This document shows, one piece after another, positions 40,891 through 50,462 of a stretch of 64,000 bases of DNA (its first letter is position 1; each line of letters starts with the position of its first letter). This DNA comes from Lachnospiraceae bacterium. Its GTDB lineage: Bacteria > Bacillota > Clostridia > Lachnospirales > Lachnospiraceae. Location: NCBI GenBank assembly GCA_021769135.1, contig JAETTM010000004.1, positions 1 to 64,000 on the forward strand, given 5' to 3'. Position numbers and translations under genes: made by a program. The notes under the pieces were generated by a model that did no database searches, had not been told where the DNA came from, and saw only the letters and a list, made by a program, of their open reading frames with translations.

Positions 40891-41422
40891 AATCCCTGTC
40901 GTTCAAATCCTGCTGTATCATATCCAGGTAGGGAACGAATATGCTGCTTTTCCGCTGCATGATATAGGCAGGATTTAATTCTTCAAACCGGAAGCTTTTC
41001 CGTCCGCCCTGCTTGGCCCTGTCCCAGAAAAAACGAAGCATTTCATAAGGAAGGTAGTACATCACTTCTTTATGCGTATAGTATATAATGAAGAAAGCAA
41101 TTCCGCCCTGCTCTTCGAACTGGCGCATGAATTCCACCTGATGTTCATGGATATTCTGAAGGGCAAAAGTATCCTTTGTGCATTCCTTGGCATCGAAACA
41201 GACCGGAATTCCCTGTACCGCACCGATATAGTCAACGGTACTCTTCTGGTCAAAATAGGCCAAAGTAATATGGCCGTTTTCCTTGTCGATGGTAATAGGG
41301 GTAATCGGCGTGGGGATTTTTTGAATAAGGGCCAGGCCGCTTTCCAGATATTTTTCATTTGTCCTGTTGATTAAATCTTCTAATGTGGAGCCCCGCAGCC
41401 CCCTGGAATTCCATGTTGCCAT
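40889..41422 (-). CDS. recU: Holliday junction resolvase RecU
   Basis: RecU is the Firmicutes Holliday junction endonuclease. The 177 residues have NSRGLRGSTLEDLINRTNEKY, KIPTPITP, STVDYIGAVQG, FDAKECTKDT and IHEHQVEFMRQFEEQGGIAFF, covering the metal-binding and catalytic Asp, Glu and Lys positions. It lies 9 bases after an RluA-family gene. Confidence 0.93.
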   Translation of the reverse strand: MATWNSRGLRGSTLEDLINRTNEKYLESGLALIQKIPTPITPITIDKENGHITLAYFDQKSTVDYIGAVQGIPVCFDAKECTKDTFALQNIHEHQVEFMRQFEEQGGIAFFIIYYTHKEVMYYLPYEMLRFFWDRAKQGGRKSFRFEELNPAYIMQRKSSIFVPYLDMIQQDLNDRD

Positions 41423-41431
41423 TCCCTTTCC

Positions 41432-42496
41432 TCACATTTCCGAACTCTCATCTATTATCTGAAATATCTCCGGGCTAGGAGCTGTCAATACCAGCTGAGA
41501 CAAATCCGCCCATTCCCCTTCCAGCTGTGGAAATTCCAGGCGGGAGGCATGCAGCAGCTGGGTGGTTATCCCATATTTTTTCTTATAGCGGTCATTGAAT
41601 TCCAGATAGCCGTACTTATAGTCGCCCAGGACCGGATGGCCGATGCTGGCCAAATGGATGCGGATTTGGTGGGTTTTCCCTGTCACCAGTTCTGCCTCCA
41701 GCATGGTCATGTTCCGGTAATTCTTCAAGGGCTTATATATGGTCTTAATATAAGAAGCGTCCTCATCTTCCCCGTTTTTGCAAAGCGTGACACGATTGGC
41801 CTGCCTGTCCTTTGTCAGGTAGCCTTCGATTTGCGCCCCCTCCGTTATAATGCCTTTTACAAACATGCAATAGAACTTGCGCAAGGTCCGGTCCTTGAGC
41901 AAAGAACTGATTTTTTGGCTTCCGGCCAAGGTTTTCCCGCACAGGACAAGGCCGCTTGTATTTCTGTCCAGCCGGTTGCAGACAGATGGCTTGAAAGTAT
42001 GCAGCGTCGTTTGATTGACTTCCCCTTTTGCCATAAGATAGCCAATGAACCATTCGTTTAATGACAAATCCTTTTGGGAAGCTTTCTGGGCCAGGATTCC
42101 CGACGGCTTATTCACCACAAGAATATGTTCGTTTTCAAAAATAATTCCCAGTTCGCCAAAGGTCTCATAAGCCTTTTGATACTGTTCGGAGCGCATTTCC
42201 AGTTTTTGCCTATCCTTTGGATTCCTTTGCATGGAATTTGCCCCTTCTTCGCCATAAATTCCTCCTTCGGGTACAATTCCGCCGAATTTCAAAATGGTTT
42301 CATCGGAAAGGAATAAGGTGATTTCATCCTCTTTCTGAAGCATTTCATTTCCGGCAGCTTTTTTTCCGTTTAAAGTGATATTCTTTTTCCGGAGCATTTT
42401 ATATAGGAAGCCGGAGGTGGATTTTGCCAGATATTTACGCAAATACTTATCCAGACGCTGCCCGGCATCTTTTTCGCTTATCTTTATTTTTATCAT
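41432..42496 (-). CDS. RluA-family pseudouridine synthase with S4 domain
   Basis: A 354-residue RNA pseudouridine synthase. The N-terminal S4 domain (ISEKDAGQRLDKYLRKYLAKS) is followed by an inserted polar linker at about residues 75-110, then the catalytic domain with VVNKPSGILAQK, CNRLDRNTSGLVL (catalytic Asp) and GKTHQIRIHLASIGHPVLGD. Most like the RluC/RluD group. Target site not assignable. ATG with a modest site; recU follows closely. Confidence 0.88.
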   Translation of the reverse strand: MIKIKISEKDAGQRLDKYLRKYLAKSTSGFLYKMLRKKNITLNGKKAAGNEMLQKEDEITLFLSDETILKFGGIVPEGGIYGEEGANSMQRNPKDRQKLEMRSEQYQKAYETFGELGIIFENEHILVVNKPSGILAQKASQKDLSLNEWFIGYLMAKGEVNQTTLHTFKPSVCNRLDRNTSGLVLCGKTLAGSQKISSLLKDRTLRKFYCMFVKGIITEGAQIEGYLTKDRQANRVTLCKNGEDEDASYIKTIYKPLKNYRNMTMLEAELVTGKTHQIRIHLASIGHPVLGDYKYGYLEFNDRYKKKYGITTQLLHASRLEFPQLEGEWADLSQLVLTAPSPEIFQIIDESSEM

Positions 42497-42546
42497 TGTA
42501 TTAATCTTTTCCTTCCTGCATATGAGAATGTTCGTTTTGGCGGATT

Positions 42547-43143
42547 TTACAAAGCTATGGATAAAAGATTATCCAGTATCTCCAGTTCTTCCTTTGTGGG
42601 ATGGCCTTCCTCCCGGGGCAGGCCGATTTCCGCCTGCTTTTTCAGGTTGTCAAGACCTTCACAGTATTTCTCAAGATCAACGAAAATCTTAACCGTAACG
42701 CCTTTGCATCCCCCTTGTTTTAAATAGGTATTCAAATGTTTTTCGCAGCCCTGGCTATCCGCTTTTGGGCCTTCCCCATAGCCGCATACTACATGGTTTT
42801 GAATTACCATATGGCTGACCGGAAAATTTTTCGTATAGGAAGTAAAAAACATGTCATAAAGCTGTATCATCCCGCCGGAAACCGTGCTGATTTTTGCTCT
42901 CGCTCCTTCGGAACAGCCCCGGGCCCGCCAAAACATTATCATGTTGACCGCGCTCCTGCCTGCAGGAAGACAGCCTAAAACGGCCACTACCGTAAGGAGG
43001 TTCTCTTTGGAACCCGTGCTTTTTACTCCGATGGCAAAAATGGAGAAGGATAAAGCGAATAAAATAAAGGTCCTGGCCGTACTCCATATCTTCTGTTTTT
43101 TCAAATATCCATATTGCCCTTTGGCAACTTTTCTATCCCACAT
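42547..43143 (-). CDS. Two-helix membrane protein of unknown function
   Basis: Not recognised. The 198-residue protein has a basic N-terminus (MWDRKVAKGQYGYLKKQK), two adjacent membrane helices at about 22-40 and 48-72, and a C-terminal soluble domain of about 120 residues with three isolated Cys residues and a GxGxGPKADSQGCEKHL segment. The ATG at 43143 has AAAGGG upstream and overlaps the end of the SDR gene by 11 bases, indicating coupling. The longer frame to 43197 lies inside the SDR gene. Confidence 0.75.
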   Translation of the reverse strand: MWDRKVAKGQYGYLKKQKIWSTARTFILFALSFSIFAIGVKSTGSKENLLTVVAVLGCLPAGRSAVNMIMFWRARGCSEGARAKISTVSGGMIQLYDMFFTSYTKNFPVSHMVIQNHVVCGYGEGPKADSQGCEKHLNTYLKQGGCKGVTVKIFVDLEKYCEGLDNLKKQAEIGLPREEGHPTKEELEILDNLLSIAL

Positions 43144-44005
43144 CTGTTTTCCCTTTCTTTTTCCCCATAAGCTCTGCGGCCCATAAAATCCATCCATGGG
43201 GAACTATCTTTGTTATAATGCAAAATGCCTTCATGGGCAAACTGCATACGGAAAGCGCTTTTTTATGAAAGGAATCCCGCAAAGCTTCCTTCACCACTCT
43301 TTCAGGGGAAACCATGGTCAATTTTTTTATGGCCAGGGTGGAGCCGTATTTTTCCGCCCGATGGAAAAATTCCGTATCCGCCGGCCCTGGGCATACCGCC
43401 GTTACCCAAATGGATTTCTCCTTCAGTTCCGCCCCCAAGGCTCTGGAAAAGCTCAATACGTAAGATTTGGTGGCCGCATAGATGGCAAAATTTTGCTGGG
43501 GAACGAAAGCGGCGCTGGAGGCCAGCTGGATGATACGTCCGTTTCTGCCTAAATAGGGGATACATTCATAGGTCAGACGGGTAAGGGCTTTGCAGTTTAC
43601 ATCCAGCATTTCCAGCTGTTCTTCTATATTGATTTTATCGAACCGGCCCATTAATCCAAAACCGGCGGAATTTATCAGCATCCGGATGGAGACGTTTTCA
43701 TTTTCCAGCATTTTGCAAAAAGTTAAAATATCCTCTTCCTTTGTTACGTCCATGGAGATGATTTTGGCGGGAACGGACAGGGTTTTCGCCAGCTTTTCCA
43801 GCCGCTCCTTCCGTCTGGCGATAAGCCACATTTCCCCGCACCCCTGCCCGGCAGGCCGATTTGCACAAGCGTACTTTCCCGTAGACCTGAACAGTTTATC
43901 CAGCTGAAGGGCAAATTCCATCCCGAACCCGGAAGAGGCCCCCGTTATAATGATAATTTTCTTTTTCCCCGCATCCTTTGCCATCCCTTCCATATCCTTT
44001 CCCAT
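43133..44005 (-). CDS. Short-chain dehydrogenase/reductase
   Basis: A Rossmann-fold NAD(P)-dependent oxidoreductase of about 290 residues. The cofactor motif is ITGASSGFGMEFA, the NAG-type motif is INSAGFGLMG and the active site is YAATKSYVLSF with Ser in LASSAAF. A hydrophobic segment near the C-terminus may touch the membrane. The true start is uncertain: in-frame ATGs at 44005, 43993 and 43984 are all plausible, and the frame extends to 44110 over the end of the YgiQ gene. Substrate unknown. Confidence 0.82.
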   Translation of the reverse strand: MGKDMEGMAKDAGKKKIIIITGASSGFGMEFALQLDKLFRSTGKYACANRPAGQGCGEMWLIARRKERLEKLAKTLSVPAKIISMDVTKEEDILTFCKMLENENVSIRMLINSAGFGLMGRFDKINIEEQLEMLDVNCKALTRLTYECIPYLGRNGRIIQLASSAAFVPQQNFAIYAATKSYVLSFSRALGAELKEKSIWVTAVCPGPADTEFFHRAEKYGSTLAIKKLTMVSPERVVKEALRDSFHKKALSVCSLPMKAFCIITKIVPHGWILWAAELMGKKKGKTDVG

Positions 44006-44081
44006 TCTTCTTTTCTCATCATTCATATCTTTCATATCATTCGTATAATTCCCCGGCTCCGTTATATGGCGGACTTTCTTT

Positions 44082-46094
44082 TCATGTGCGGACTTTCTTT
44101 TTGTGCACATTCCGGATTACCTTCTTTTTCCTCCCCTGCTGCTGCTGTCCGGCATCTTTCCTGAAGGCTTTTTCCGCCGCTTTTCCTCCCCCGGTTTTCC
44201 TTTTGTCCTCCTGGGCGTAGGTTTTGGCCTTTTGCCCGGCCATCCCCTTTTTCGGCACGGGGCGGTATGCCTTATCCCCTTCCGCCTTGTTTTTTGCCAA
44301 AGCTTTAGGACGTATCAGACATTTTTTATCAAAACCGATTAAATCTTCTCTTCCCGCCTTTGTCAAAGCTTCATATACCAATTCATAGTTTTTCGGGTTC
44401 CTGTACTGTATCAATGCCCGCTGCATCGCCTTTTCATGAGGATTGCGGCAGACATAAACCTTCCTTTTGCTTACCGGATCCAGGCCGGTATAATACATGA
44501 CCGTGGAAATGGTGGAAGGCGTCGGATAAAAATCCTGCACCTGTTCCGGCATATAACCTAAATCCCTCAAATATTCCGCCAGTTCCACCGCTTCTTTCAG
44601 CGTGGAGCCCGGATGGGAGGACATCAGATAAGGAACCAGAAATTGTTTTTTCCCCATCTGTTCATTCAATTTGTTATATTTCCTTACGAAGGCATCATAA
44701 ACCGCCCTGGCCGGTTTTCCCATTTCACAAAGCACTGCGTCGGAGATATGCTCCGGGGCCACTTTAAGCTGTCCACTTATATGGTGCTCTACCAGTTCGC
44801 GAAAAAAGCTGTCGTTTTCATCTGCCAAAAGATAATCAAACCGTATCCCGGAACGGATAAATACTTTTTTCACACCGGGGATGGCGCGCAATTTGCGCAA
44901 AAGCCGGAGGTAATCGCTATGATCCGCCGTCAGGTTATGACAAGGTTTCGGAAACAGGCATTGCCTGTTTTTGCATACGCCTGCGGAAAGCTGCTTTTCA
45001 CAGGATGGGTGGCGGAAGTTGGCAGTGGGGCCTCCCACATCGTGGATATAGCCTTTAAAATCCGGCTCCTTTACCATCCGCTGCGCCTCCCTTATGAGGG
45101 AATCGTGGCTTCTGGCCTGTATAATCCTTCCTTGATGAAAGGTCAGGGCGCAGAAATTACAGCCGCCGAAGCATCCTCTGCTGCTGATGAGGGAAAATTT
45201 AATTTCCGCAATGGCCGGTACGCCGCCCTTCTCTTCGTAGGAAGGATGGTAGGTCCTTTGATAGGGCAAATCATAAACGGCATCCATTTCCTCCATGGAT
45301 AAGGGCTTGGAGGGAGGATTTTGTACCACATAGATGCCGTTGGGATAAGGCTCTATTAAATATTTGCCGTTAAAAGAATCCGTGTTCTGGTACTGCAGGT
45401 AAAAGCTATCCGCATAAGAAGCCGGCCTCGCTTTCATCTCATCATAAGAAGGAAGCATAAGCCCATCGTAAATACCGGAAATGTCTTTCGTCTTATAGAC
45501 CGTTCCGGCAATAAAAGTAATATCCTTCACGGAGATTCCGCTGTTTAGTGCATCTGCAATTTCTACAATAGACGTTTCTCCCATTCCATAAGAAATCAAA
45601 TCGGCCTGGGAGTCCAGCAATATCGAGCGTTTAAAGCTGTCGGACCAATAATCGTAATGGGCAAGACGGCGCAGGCTGGCTTCCACTCCGCCGATGATAA
45701 TGGGGACATCCCTGTAGGAACGGCGGATAAGGTTGCTGTATACCACCGTAGCCCTATCTGGTCTTTTTCCCATCTCCCCGCCCGGCGTATAAGCATCCTT
45801 GGGCCGCCTTTTTTTTGATACGAAATAATGATTTACCATGGAATCCATATTCCCGGCTGATACGAGGAAAGCCAGCCGGGGTTTCCCCAACGCAGCAATG
45901 CTTTTCTCATCCTTCCAGTCCGGCTGGGAAATAATCCCTACCGTATAGCCATGGGCCTCCAGCACGCGGCTTATCACCGCATGGCCGAAGGAAGGATGGT
46001 CCACATAAGCGTCGCCGATGACATAAACAAAGTCCAGCTGTTCAATGCCCCGCTGCTCAAGTTCTTCTTTTGCTATCGGTAAAAATCCATTCAT
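44082..46094 (-). CDS. YgiQ family radical SAM protein
   Basis: A 670-residue UPF0313/YgiQ protein. The radical SAM motif is [20 protein letters not shown], and the N-terminal B12-like region and [13 protein letters not shown] block are conserved. The C-terminus is a long Lys-rich tail (about 80 residues) that could bind nucleic acid. Function unproven. It overlaps the HAD gene by four bases (ATGA) and the SDR gene follows, one operon. Confidence 0.9.
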   Translation of the reverse strand: MNGFLPIAKEELEQRGIEQLDFVYVIGDAYVDHPSFGHAVISRVLEAHGYTVGIISQPDWKDEKSIAALGKPRLAFLVSAGNMDSMVNHYFVSKKRRPKDAYTPGGEMGKRPDRATVVYSNLIRRSYRDVPIIIGGVEASLRRLAHYDYWSDSFKRSILLDSQADLISYGMGETSIVEIADALNSGISVKDITFIAGTVYKTKDISGIYDGLMLPSYDEMKARPASYADSFYLQYQNTDSFNGKYLIEPYPNGIYVVQNPPSKPLSMEEMDAVYDLPYQRTYHPSYEEKGGVPAIAEIKFSLISSRGCFGGCNFCALTFHQGRIIQARSHDSLIREAQRMVKEPDFKGYIHDVGGPTANFRHPSCEKQLSAGVCKNRQCLFPKPCHNLTADHSDYLRLLRKLRAIPGVKKVFIRSGIRFDYLLADENDSFFRELVEHHISGQLKVAPEHISDAVLCEMGKPARAVYDAFVRKYNKLNEQMGKKQFLVPYLMSSHPGSTLKEAVELAEYLRDLGYMPEQVQDFYPTPSTISTVMYYTGLDPVSKRKVYVCRNPHEKAMQRALIQYRNPKNYELVYEALTKAGREDLIGFDKKCLIRPKALAKNKAEGDKAYRPVPKKGMAGQKAKTYAQEDKRKTGGGKAAEKAFRKDAGQQQQGRKKKVIRNVHKKKVRT

Positions 46095-46762
46095 GAAATT
46101 CGTTTCCTTCTATATTCTGCGGATAAATCTGAAAAATCTTCGATATAATAATCGGCCGCCGCCCGTTTCTCTTCCTTTTGTACTATGGAATAGGCATCTT
46201 CCACAGCGCATACCTTCATCCCTGCGGCCTTTCCCGCCATGATTCCGGGAATAATATCTTCAAATACAAGGCAGCGCTCCGGCCGGACATGGAGTTTCCT
46301 GGCCACCGCCAGATAAATATCCGGGGCCGGTTTCCCTTTCGCCACATCGCATCCGGTCATGATGCAGGAAAAATGACCTTCCAATCCATGCACCGATACC
46401 ACGTTCTCCACTAGTTCCCGGGAATTGCTGGTAGCGATTCCCAAGGCGATGCCCCTCTCTTTACAATAATCAAGAAATTCTTCCACACCTTCTTTCAAAG
46501 GCACTTCATGACTGTATTTGTCCCATGCCATGGAATTCCAGTCCTCTTTAATCTTCTCGATGGAATCGGGAAGTTTAAACCGTTCCTTAAAATATTGCGC
46601 CGTTTCGCTAAAGCTCATCCCTTCAATATCGGCCTGGAGCCCTTCGGGCAGAGAAATTCCGAACTTTCCCAGATATTCCACATCTATCTGCCCCCACATC
46701 CACATGGAATCCACCAAAGAACCGTCTAAATCAAAAATTACCGCATCTATGTTTTCTAACAT
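46091..46762 (-). CDS. HAD superfamily phosphatase, beta-phosphoglucomutase-like
   Basis: A 223-residue haloacid-dehalogenase hydrolase. The nucleophile motif is [15 protein letters not shown], followed by a helical cap, IATSNS (motif II), GKPAPDIY (motif III Lys) and [11 protein letters not shown] (motif IV). The ATG at 46762 ([14 protein letters not shown]) is preferred, with GGGGAT before it, over the upstream frame. Substrate not inferable. Confidence 0.87.
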   Translation of the reverse strand: MLENIDAVIFDLDGSLVDSMWMWGQIDVEYLGKFGISLPEGLQADIEGMSFSETAQYFKERFKLPDSIEKIKEDWNSMAWDKYSHEVPLKEGVEEFLDYCKERGIALGIATSNSRELVENVVSVHGLEGHFSCIMTGCDVAKGKPAPDIYLAVARKLHVRPERCLVFEDIIPGIMAGKAAGMKVCAVEDAYSIVQKEEKRAAADYYIEDFSDLSAEYRRKRIS

Positions 46763-47019
46763 TTCTATCCCCAATCTGTGCCTTAAATGTTTATCCCGGC
46801 TTTTGTGCTGCATTTTCGGGAAAATCATCAATGATTTTAAAATCTATCCTGTATATATTACCACAAGTAAAAAAAAAATAATAGATGTAAAGTTTTTCGA
46901 ATACCGCTGCTGAACGAACGCCGCCACGCTCCGCGAGTCGGCTTATCGTAATGAGAAATGGCAGGCCCATAACAAGGCCTGCCATTTTCGTATACTAGGC
47001 TCAAAACTATAGAAACCGG
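46763..47019 (-). terminator. Intergenic stretch with terminator hairpin after the MotB-like gene
   Basis: AAATGGCAGGCC (46956-46967) and its complement (46976-46987) form a perfect 12-bp stem just downstream of the MotB-like gene, a probable terminator. The other bases of this 257-base gap contain an A/T-rich stretch and a 7-bp hairpin near 46822-46840, but no gene or convincing promoter. Confidence 0.65.
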
Positions 47020-47940
47020 TCAGTGAGCCAGAATTCCCGATATCTTTTCAATCATTTCGTCTTCTTTCAGACGGAATTTAATCTCCACACGCCGGGAAGA
47101 AGGCATATCCACTTCCTCCGTGGCATTGCCAAAAGCGTCCTTTTTATAAATCGGATTGCTCCAGGATTTGCCGTTAACGGTAAGGATTTGCTGGAGCTGT
47201 TCAATCTTCTCTTCGCTTAAGCCGTTCCTTTTATTCAGGCAGAAATCCGCCACCGCGTTTGCCCGTTCATAAGACAATTCCATATTGCTCTGATAGCCGC
47301 CGTCCGTATCCGTATGGCCTTCAATAATAATTTCCGCAATATAGCCCCTGAACTGATCCTGCAAAAGCACATCCAAATACATAGGGATAATCTCCTGCAG
47401 CGTTTTCTTGCTTTCCGCAGTGAGTGTGGCGCTGTTGTAGCGGAACAGAACATCGGAGGAAAAGGTGATTGAGCCCGTCTGGGCATCCACTTTCATGCTG
47501 GAATTATTGAAAGCGGACTGTAAGGCGCCGATAATATCCGTGCGGATCCCTACAATATTCTGCAGCTCGCTCTTCGTTGCCGCCAGCTCCTGTTTCCCGT
47601 TTTCTATTTCCAGATAAGCCTTATTCAGCTCTTCTTTGGTCAAAGCGGCCTGGGCATAGGCTTCTTGCAGCTGGGCCAGGGAGGCTGCCAATTCTTCATT
47701 GGACTTTTCCACTTCCGCCTTGGAATTCTCCAAATCCGTAATCACGGAATCCAATTGCGCCCGGGCAGTATCCAGTTCCAGGCGGGTTTTATCCAAATCT
47801 TCCGTTTTCTGCTTATAAATGGATAGGGTTATGGCTATCAACAGGACAAACATTAGTAAAAGCGCCGCCATCATGTCCGAATAGGACTGCCAATAGCTAT
47901 GTTCTGCGAAAGCTTCCCTGTTCTTTCGTTTATTTCTCAT
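47020..47940 (-). CDS. MotB/OmpA-domain stator-like protein
   Basis: A 306-residue protein with one N-terminal membrane helix (YSDMMAALLLMFVLLIAITLSIY), in which the Asp before the helix occupies the place of the proton-binding Asp of MotB, then a coiled coil at about 40-130, then a C-terminal OmpA-like peptidoglycan-binding domain (DVLFRYNSATLTAESKKTL, EGHTDTDGGYQSNMELSYERANAV). This is the MotB/TolR/ZorB pattern. Start overlaps the MotA-like gene by 11 bases, so the two are one unit. No flagellar gene is near. Confidence 0.87.
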   Translation of the reverse strand: MRNKRKNREAFAEHSYWQSYSDMMAALLLMFVLLIAITLSIYKQKTEDLDKTRLELDTARAQLDSVITDLENSKAEVEKSNEELAASLAQLQEAYAQAALTKEELNKAYLEIENGKQELAATKSELQNIVGIRTDIIGALQSAFNNSSMKVDAQTGSITFSSDVLFRYNSATLTAESKKTLQEIIPMYLDVLLQDQFRGYIAEIIIEGHTDTDGGYQSNMELSYERANAVADFCLNKRNGLSEEKIEQLQQILTVNGKSWSNPIYKKDAFGNATEEVDMPSSRRVEIKFRLKEDEMIEKISGILAH

Positions 47941-49093
47941 ACAGGCTCCTCATCTGGTCAAATGCATATAGCTGGCTGGAAATTTCTTCGTTGATTTCGT
48001 TGCATGTGCTTTCCAGCTTTTCTTTCTGTTCCTTCAGCTGTCCGGCAAACTCTTCCTGCCTGTCCATCGCTTTAGCAAGGGCCGACTGCACATTGCGGTT
48101 TACCTCTACCAATGCGGCCACCGCATCCACCAGTTCCTTGGTATTTGCCGTATTTGCCATCTGGGTTTCCCCTGCCGCTTTTAATGTATTGCCCAGTTTT
48201 TTGAAATCTGCGTCCAGCGCCGTCTGCATCTGCCCGGTAAACTGTTCCACAATCCGGCCTACCCCTGCGGCCTGGTCCGCGGATGTTCCTTTCATTATCT
48301 CCAGCACTTGTTTCAGGGTATTGGACATGCTGGCCTGATAAACCAGCATGGCGGCCGAAGCTTCATCTTCCCTGACGGCATGGGGCTGGGCGGTCTGGCG
48401 GAACATACATAGGAACTCTTCCAGTTTTTCATAAGCGTCGGACATAATGCTTCGGTAAATGAAATTAAATACCAGAGAGAAAAAGATGCCGTATACCGAA
48501 GTATGGAAAGCGACCTTCATACCGGAGAGCAAAGCGCCCACATTATCGGAAACGGTAAATATATCGTTGCCGCTGAAAGAGCCAAGCCCGAGGGACAATC
48601 CAAGGAAAGTTCCAAGAATCCCCAGCCCTGTAAAGGTTCCGGAAAGGCCGGAATTAAAGAAATTCATGCTTACCCTGTCCAAAAGATCCTCGTTGATATA
48701 TTCTTCCAAATCGCAGGGGGCGGAAATGCCCCGCTTCGTCCGCAGACTTTTTATCCTGAGGCGGTACTTATTGAACGCGTTCCTTAATTCCTCGTTTTCA
48801 AAAGCATCGTTCCGCTCCTGGTAACTGCCCCAAAGGTTCTTGCCGTTTGCCTCTTTATATTCTTTCTGAAGCCTGCTTGTGAAAGCCACCAATTCATCCG
48901 TAGTATAGCTTAGACGGCTGAAGCTGATGGCCGATATGATAAATAAAATACCTATGATGATTAAGAAGACAATGTTGATCGTTAAATTCACCAACGAGCC
49001 TTCCTCTCCGGTAAATACGCCGTTCACATATAAAACAAAAGCCGCGGCGACGACATAGATTAAAAATAGTATATAGTATAATCTGCTTTTCAT
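47930..49093 (-). CDS. MotA/TolQ/ExbB-type proton channel protein
   Basis: A 387-residue membrane protein with two helices at the N-terminus (about 5-25 and 35-57), a cytoplasmic loop, the MotA/ExbB core at about 150-210 (GLSGTFTGLGILGTFLGLSLGLG, AFHTSVYGIFFSLVFNFIYR) and a C-terminal coiled coil at about 265-387. The pore motifs match the MotA/ExbB/ZorA superfamily. The tail is much shorter than that of many ZorA proteins. GGAG before the ATG. Pairs with the MotB-like gene. Confidence 0.85.
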   Translation of the reverse strand: MKSRLYYILFLIYVVAAAFVLYVNGVFTGEEGSLVNLTINIVFLIIIGILFIISAISFSRLSYTTDELVAFTSRLQKEYKEANGKNLWGSYQERNDAFENEELRNAFNKYRLRIKSLRTKRGISAPCDLEEYINEDLLDRVSMNFFNSGLSGTFTGLGILGTFLGLSLGLGSFSGNDIFTVSDNVGALLSGMKVAFHTSVYGIFFSLVFNFIYRSIMSDAYEKLEEFLCMFRQTAQPHAVREDEASAAMLVYQASMSNTLKQVLEIMKGTSADQAAGVGRIVEQFTGQMQTALDADFKKLGNTLKAAGETQMANTANTKELVDAVAALVEVNRNVQSALAKAMDRQEEFAGQLKEQKEKLESTCNEINEEISSQLYAFDQMRSLYEK

Positions 49094-49236
49094 CAGTACT
49101 CCTATCCCGTGCCGCGGCTTGTTTCTTTTCTTTCCTGCCTTTTGCCCCGGACACGTTTCTTCCTCCTAAAACGTACCACATTTTAAAGGGCAACTCAATA
49201 TACTTCATAAAACCTTAAGAGAATCCTAATTATTAT

Positions 49237-49758
49237 TTAGGAAGAATTTTTCAAATGGTTTTCTGCAAATCGCAGCGCCGAAGCAATGGGCAGGATTAAT
49301 ATCCCGCAGAAAAAATTGCTGACCCCATGGACGAAATCCCAGGGCAGCCCGGCCACAATCCATCCGACGGTTTCTTTTAGATTGAAGCTGTACAATATGG
49401 CCTGCACCGGCGCATATAATGTGCCGAATAAAAAGCCATGCATGGCGCACACTGCCATATATACCAGGGGCTGCACCTTTTTCGGCATTTTCTTAGGCAA
49501 AAGCATGACGGCCCCCCAAAGAATGGCCCACACATAAAGATACGGAATCCACCATGTGGCAAAGCCATAGAAAACGCCGTTTAAAAGCACATAAATATAG
49601 ATAGGATATAATGCCTTTTTCCTGTACACAATGGTATAGGAAATGGTAAAGACCCCCAGCAGATGGATATTGGGCGCGAATTCCATAATAATCTTGGAAG
49701 CGTACATAATGGTTCCAAGCATGGCAAAGACGGCCATTTCTTTCGTTGAAATTTTCAC
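49237..49758 (-). CDS. ECF transporter S component, cobalamin-regulated
   Basis: The substrate-binding membrane subunit of an energy-coupling-factor vitamin importer, 173 residues with five or six helices (MAVFAMLGTIMYASKIIMEF, LGVFTISYTIVYRK, GWIVAGLPWDFVHGVSNFF). The GTG at 49758 follows the DUF4430 stop by two bases. It lacks its own ATPases and EcfT in this window and presumably shares a group II module elsewhere. The riboswitch upstream suggests cobalamin or a related corrinoid as substrate. Confidence 0.82.
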   Translation of the reverse strand: MKISTKEMAVFAMLGTIMYASKIIMEFAPNIHLLGVFTISYTIVYRKKALYPIYIYVLLNGVFYGFATWWIPYLYVWAILWGAVMLLPKKMPKKVQPLVYMAVCAMHGFLFGTLYAPVQAILYSFNLKETVGWIVAGLPWDFVHGVSNFFCGILILPIASALRFAENHLKNSS

Positions 49759-49760
49759 GG

Positions 49761-50228
49761 CTATTCTACCTGAAAGGAGTAGTTCTCCCCTTCCTTAATT
49801 TCCGTGGAATCCACCCCCGTCTGGGCGTATTCCCCATTTATGTAGAAAGCCCAGTAGACCCCGTCCGTATCGTAATCGAAAGTTATCCCGTTCACCGTCT
49901 TTACATAAAGCCCATATTCGCCTTCTTCCCCGGCAATCAGGCCTAATTCGGTCAAAGCGTCCCCTACCGTCGCTTTATCCGTGTGAATTTCAAATTGGGT
50001 TTCGTTGCCCTCTTTATCCACCACGGTAAGAGGAAATGCCTTTTCCCCCTTTCCCAGCACACCGCCTTCCGACTGGATAGCCATTTCCTCTCCATTGGAT
50101 CCGGATGCCGATACGCCCTCCGTGTTTCCCGTTTTTCCATTACAGCCAGTTGTAAACAGTGCCATAGCCACAATAAGCACCATACAAAGGATGAATGACA
50201 ATGATTTCTTTCCATGTTTTCTCTGCAT
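49761..50228 (-). CDS. DUF4430 lipoprotein
   Basis: A 155-residue exported lipoprotein with lipobox FTTGC (lipidated Cys29). The C-terminal domain (about 70-155) matches DUF4430, whose fold resembles the C-terminal domain of eukaryotic cobalamin carriers, with ATVGDALTELGLI, GLYVKTVNGI and YWAFYINGEYA. AAAGGAG decides the ATG. It is the first gene after the cobalamin riboswitch and is coupled to the ECF S component, so it probably presents a corrinoid to it. This role is inferred. Confidence 0.85.
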   Translation of the reverse strand: MQRKHGKKSLSFILCMVLIVAMALFTTGCNGKTGNTEGVSASGSNGEEMAIQSEGGVLGKGEKAFPLTVVDKEGNETQFEIHTDKATVGDALTELGLIAGEEGEYGLYVKTVNGITFDYDTDGVYWAFYINGEYAQTGVDSTEIKEGENYSFQVE

Positions 50229-50288
50229 AGCATTAATCTCCTTTGATTGATATTTCCTTCCCGAGCCGGCGCCCGCAGCTAAAAAGAA

Positions 50289-50458
50289 GGATTTGCGCCT
50301 GGATATTCCGACTTGGCATCTCCAACGGCCGGCCTTCTCGGAGTTTTCTCCAATGGCATTTCCCAAACTGTGGCTTTTAGTCAGGCCGATGGTAGTATAT
50401 TTGCCTTACGGCGACGGGCTCGTACAGGTTTTGCACCTGTTTCCCCAGGCAGTCCAAT
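50289..50458 (-). ncRNA. Cobalamin riboswitch
   Basis: Read on the minus strand the conserved cobalamin elements appear in order: GGGAAACAGGTGCAAAACC, then CGAGCCCGTCGCCGT, the GCCACAG region, GGAGAAAACTCC and GAGAAGGC segments, and the B12-box-like AAGTCGGAATATCCAGGC. The RNA starts about 7 bases after a consensus promoter and ends about 60 bases before the DUF4430 start. No clear terminator stem was seen, so control may be at translation initiation. Sequence features fit the family well; no covariance search was possible. Confidence 0.85.
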
Positions 50459-50462
50459 TTTT

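Noticed and set aside
47020-49093. A complete Zorya defence system
   Set aside because: Only the A and B like genes are present; no helicase, nuclease or zorC-type gene lies in the flanks, which are a HAD operon and a vitamin transporter.
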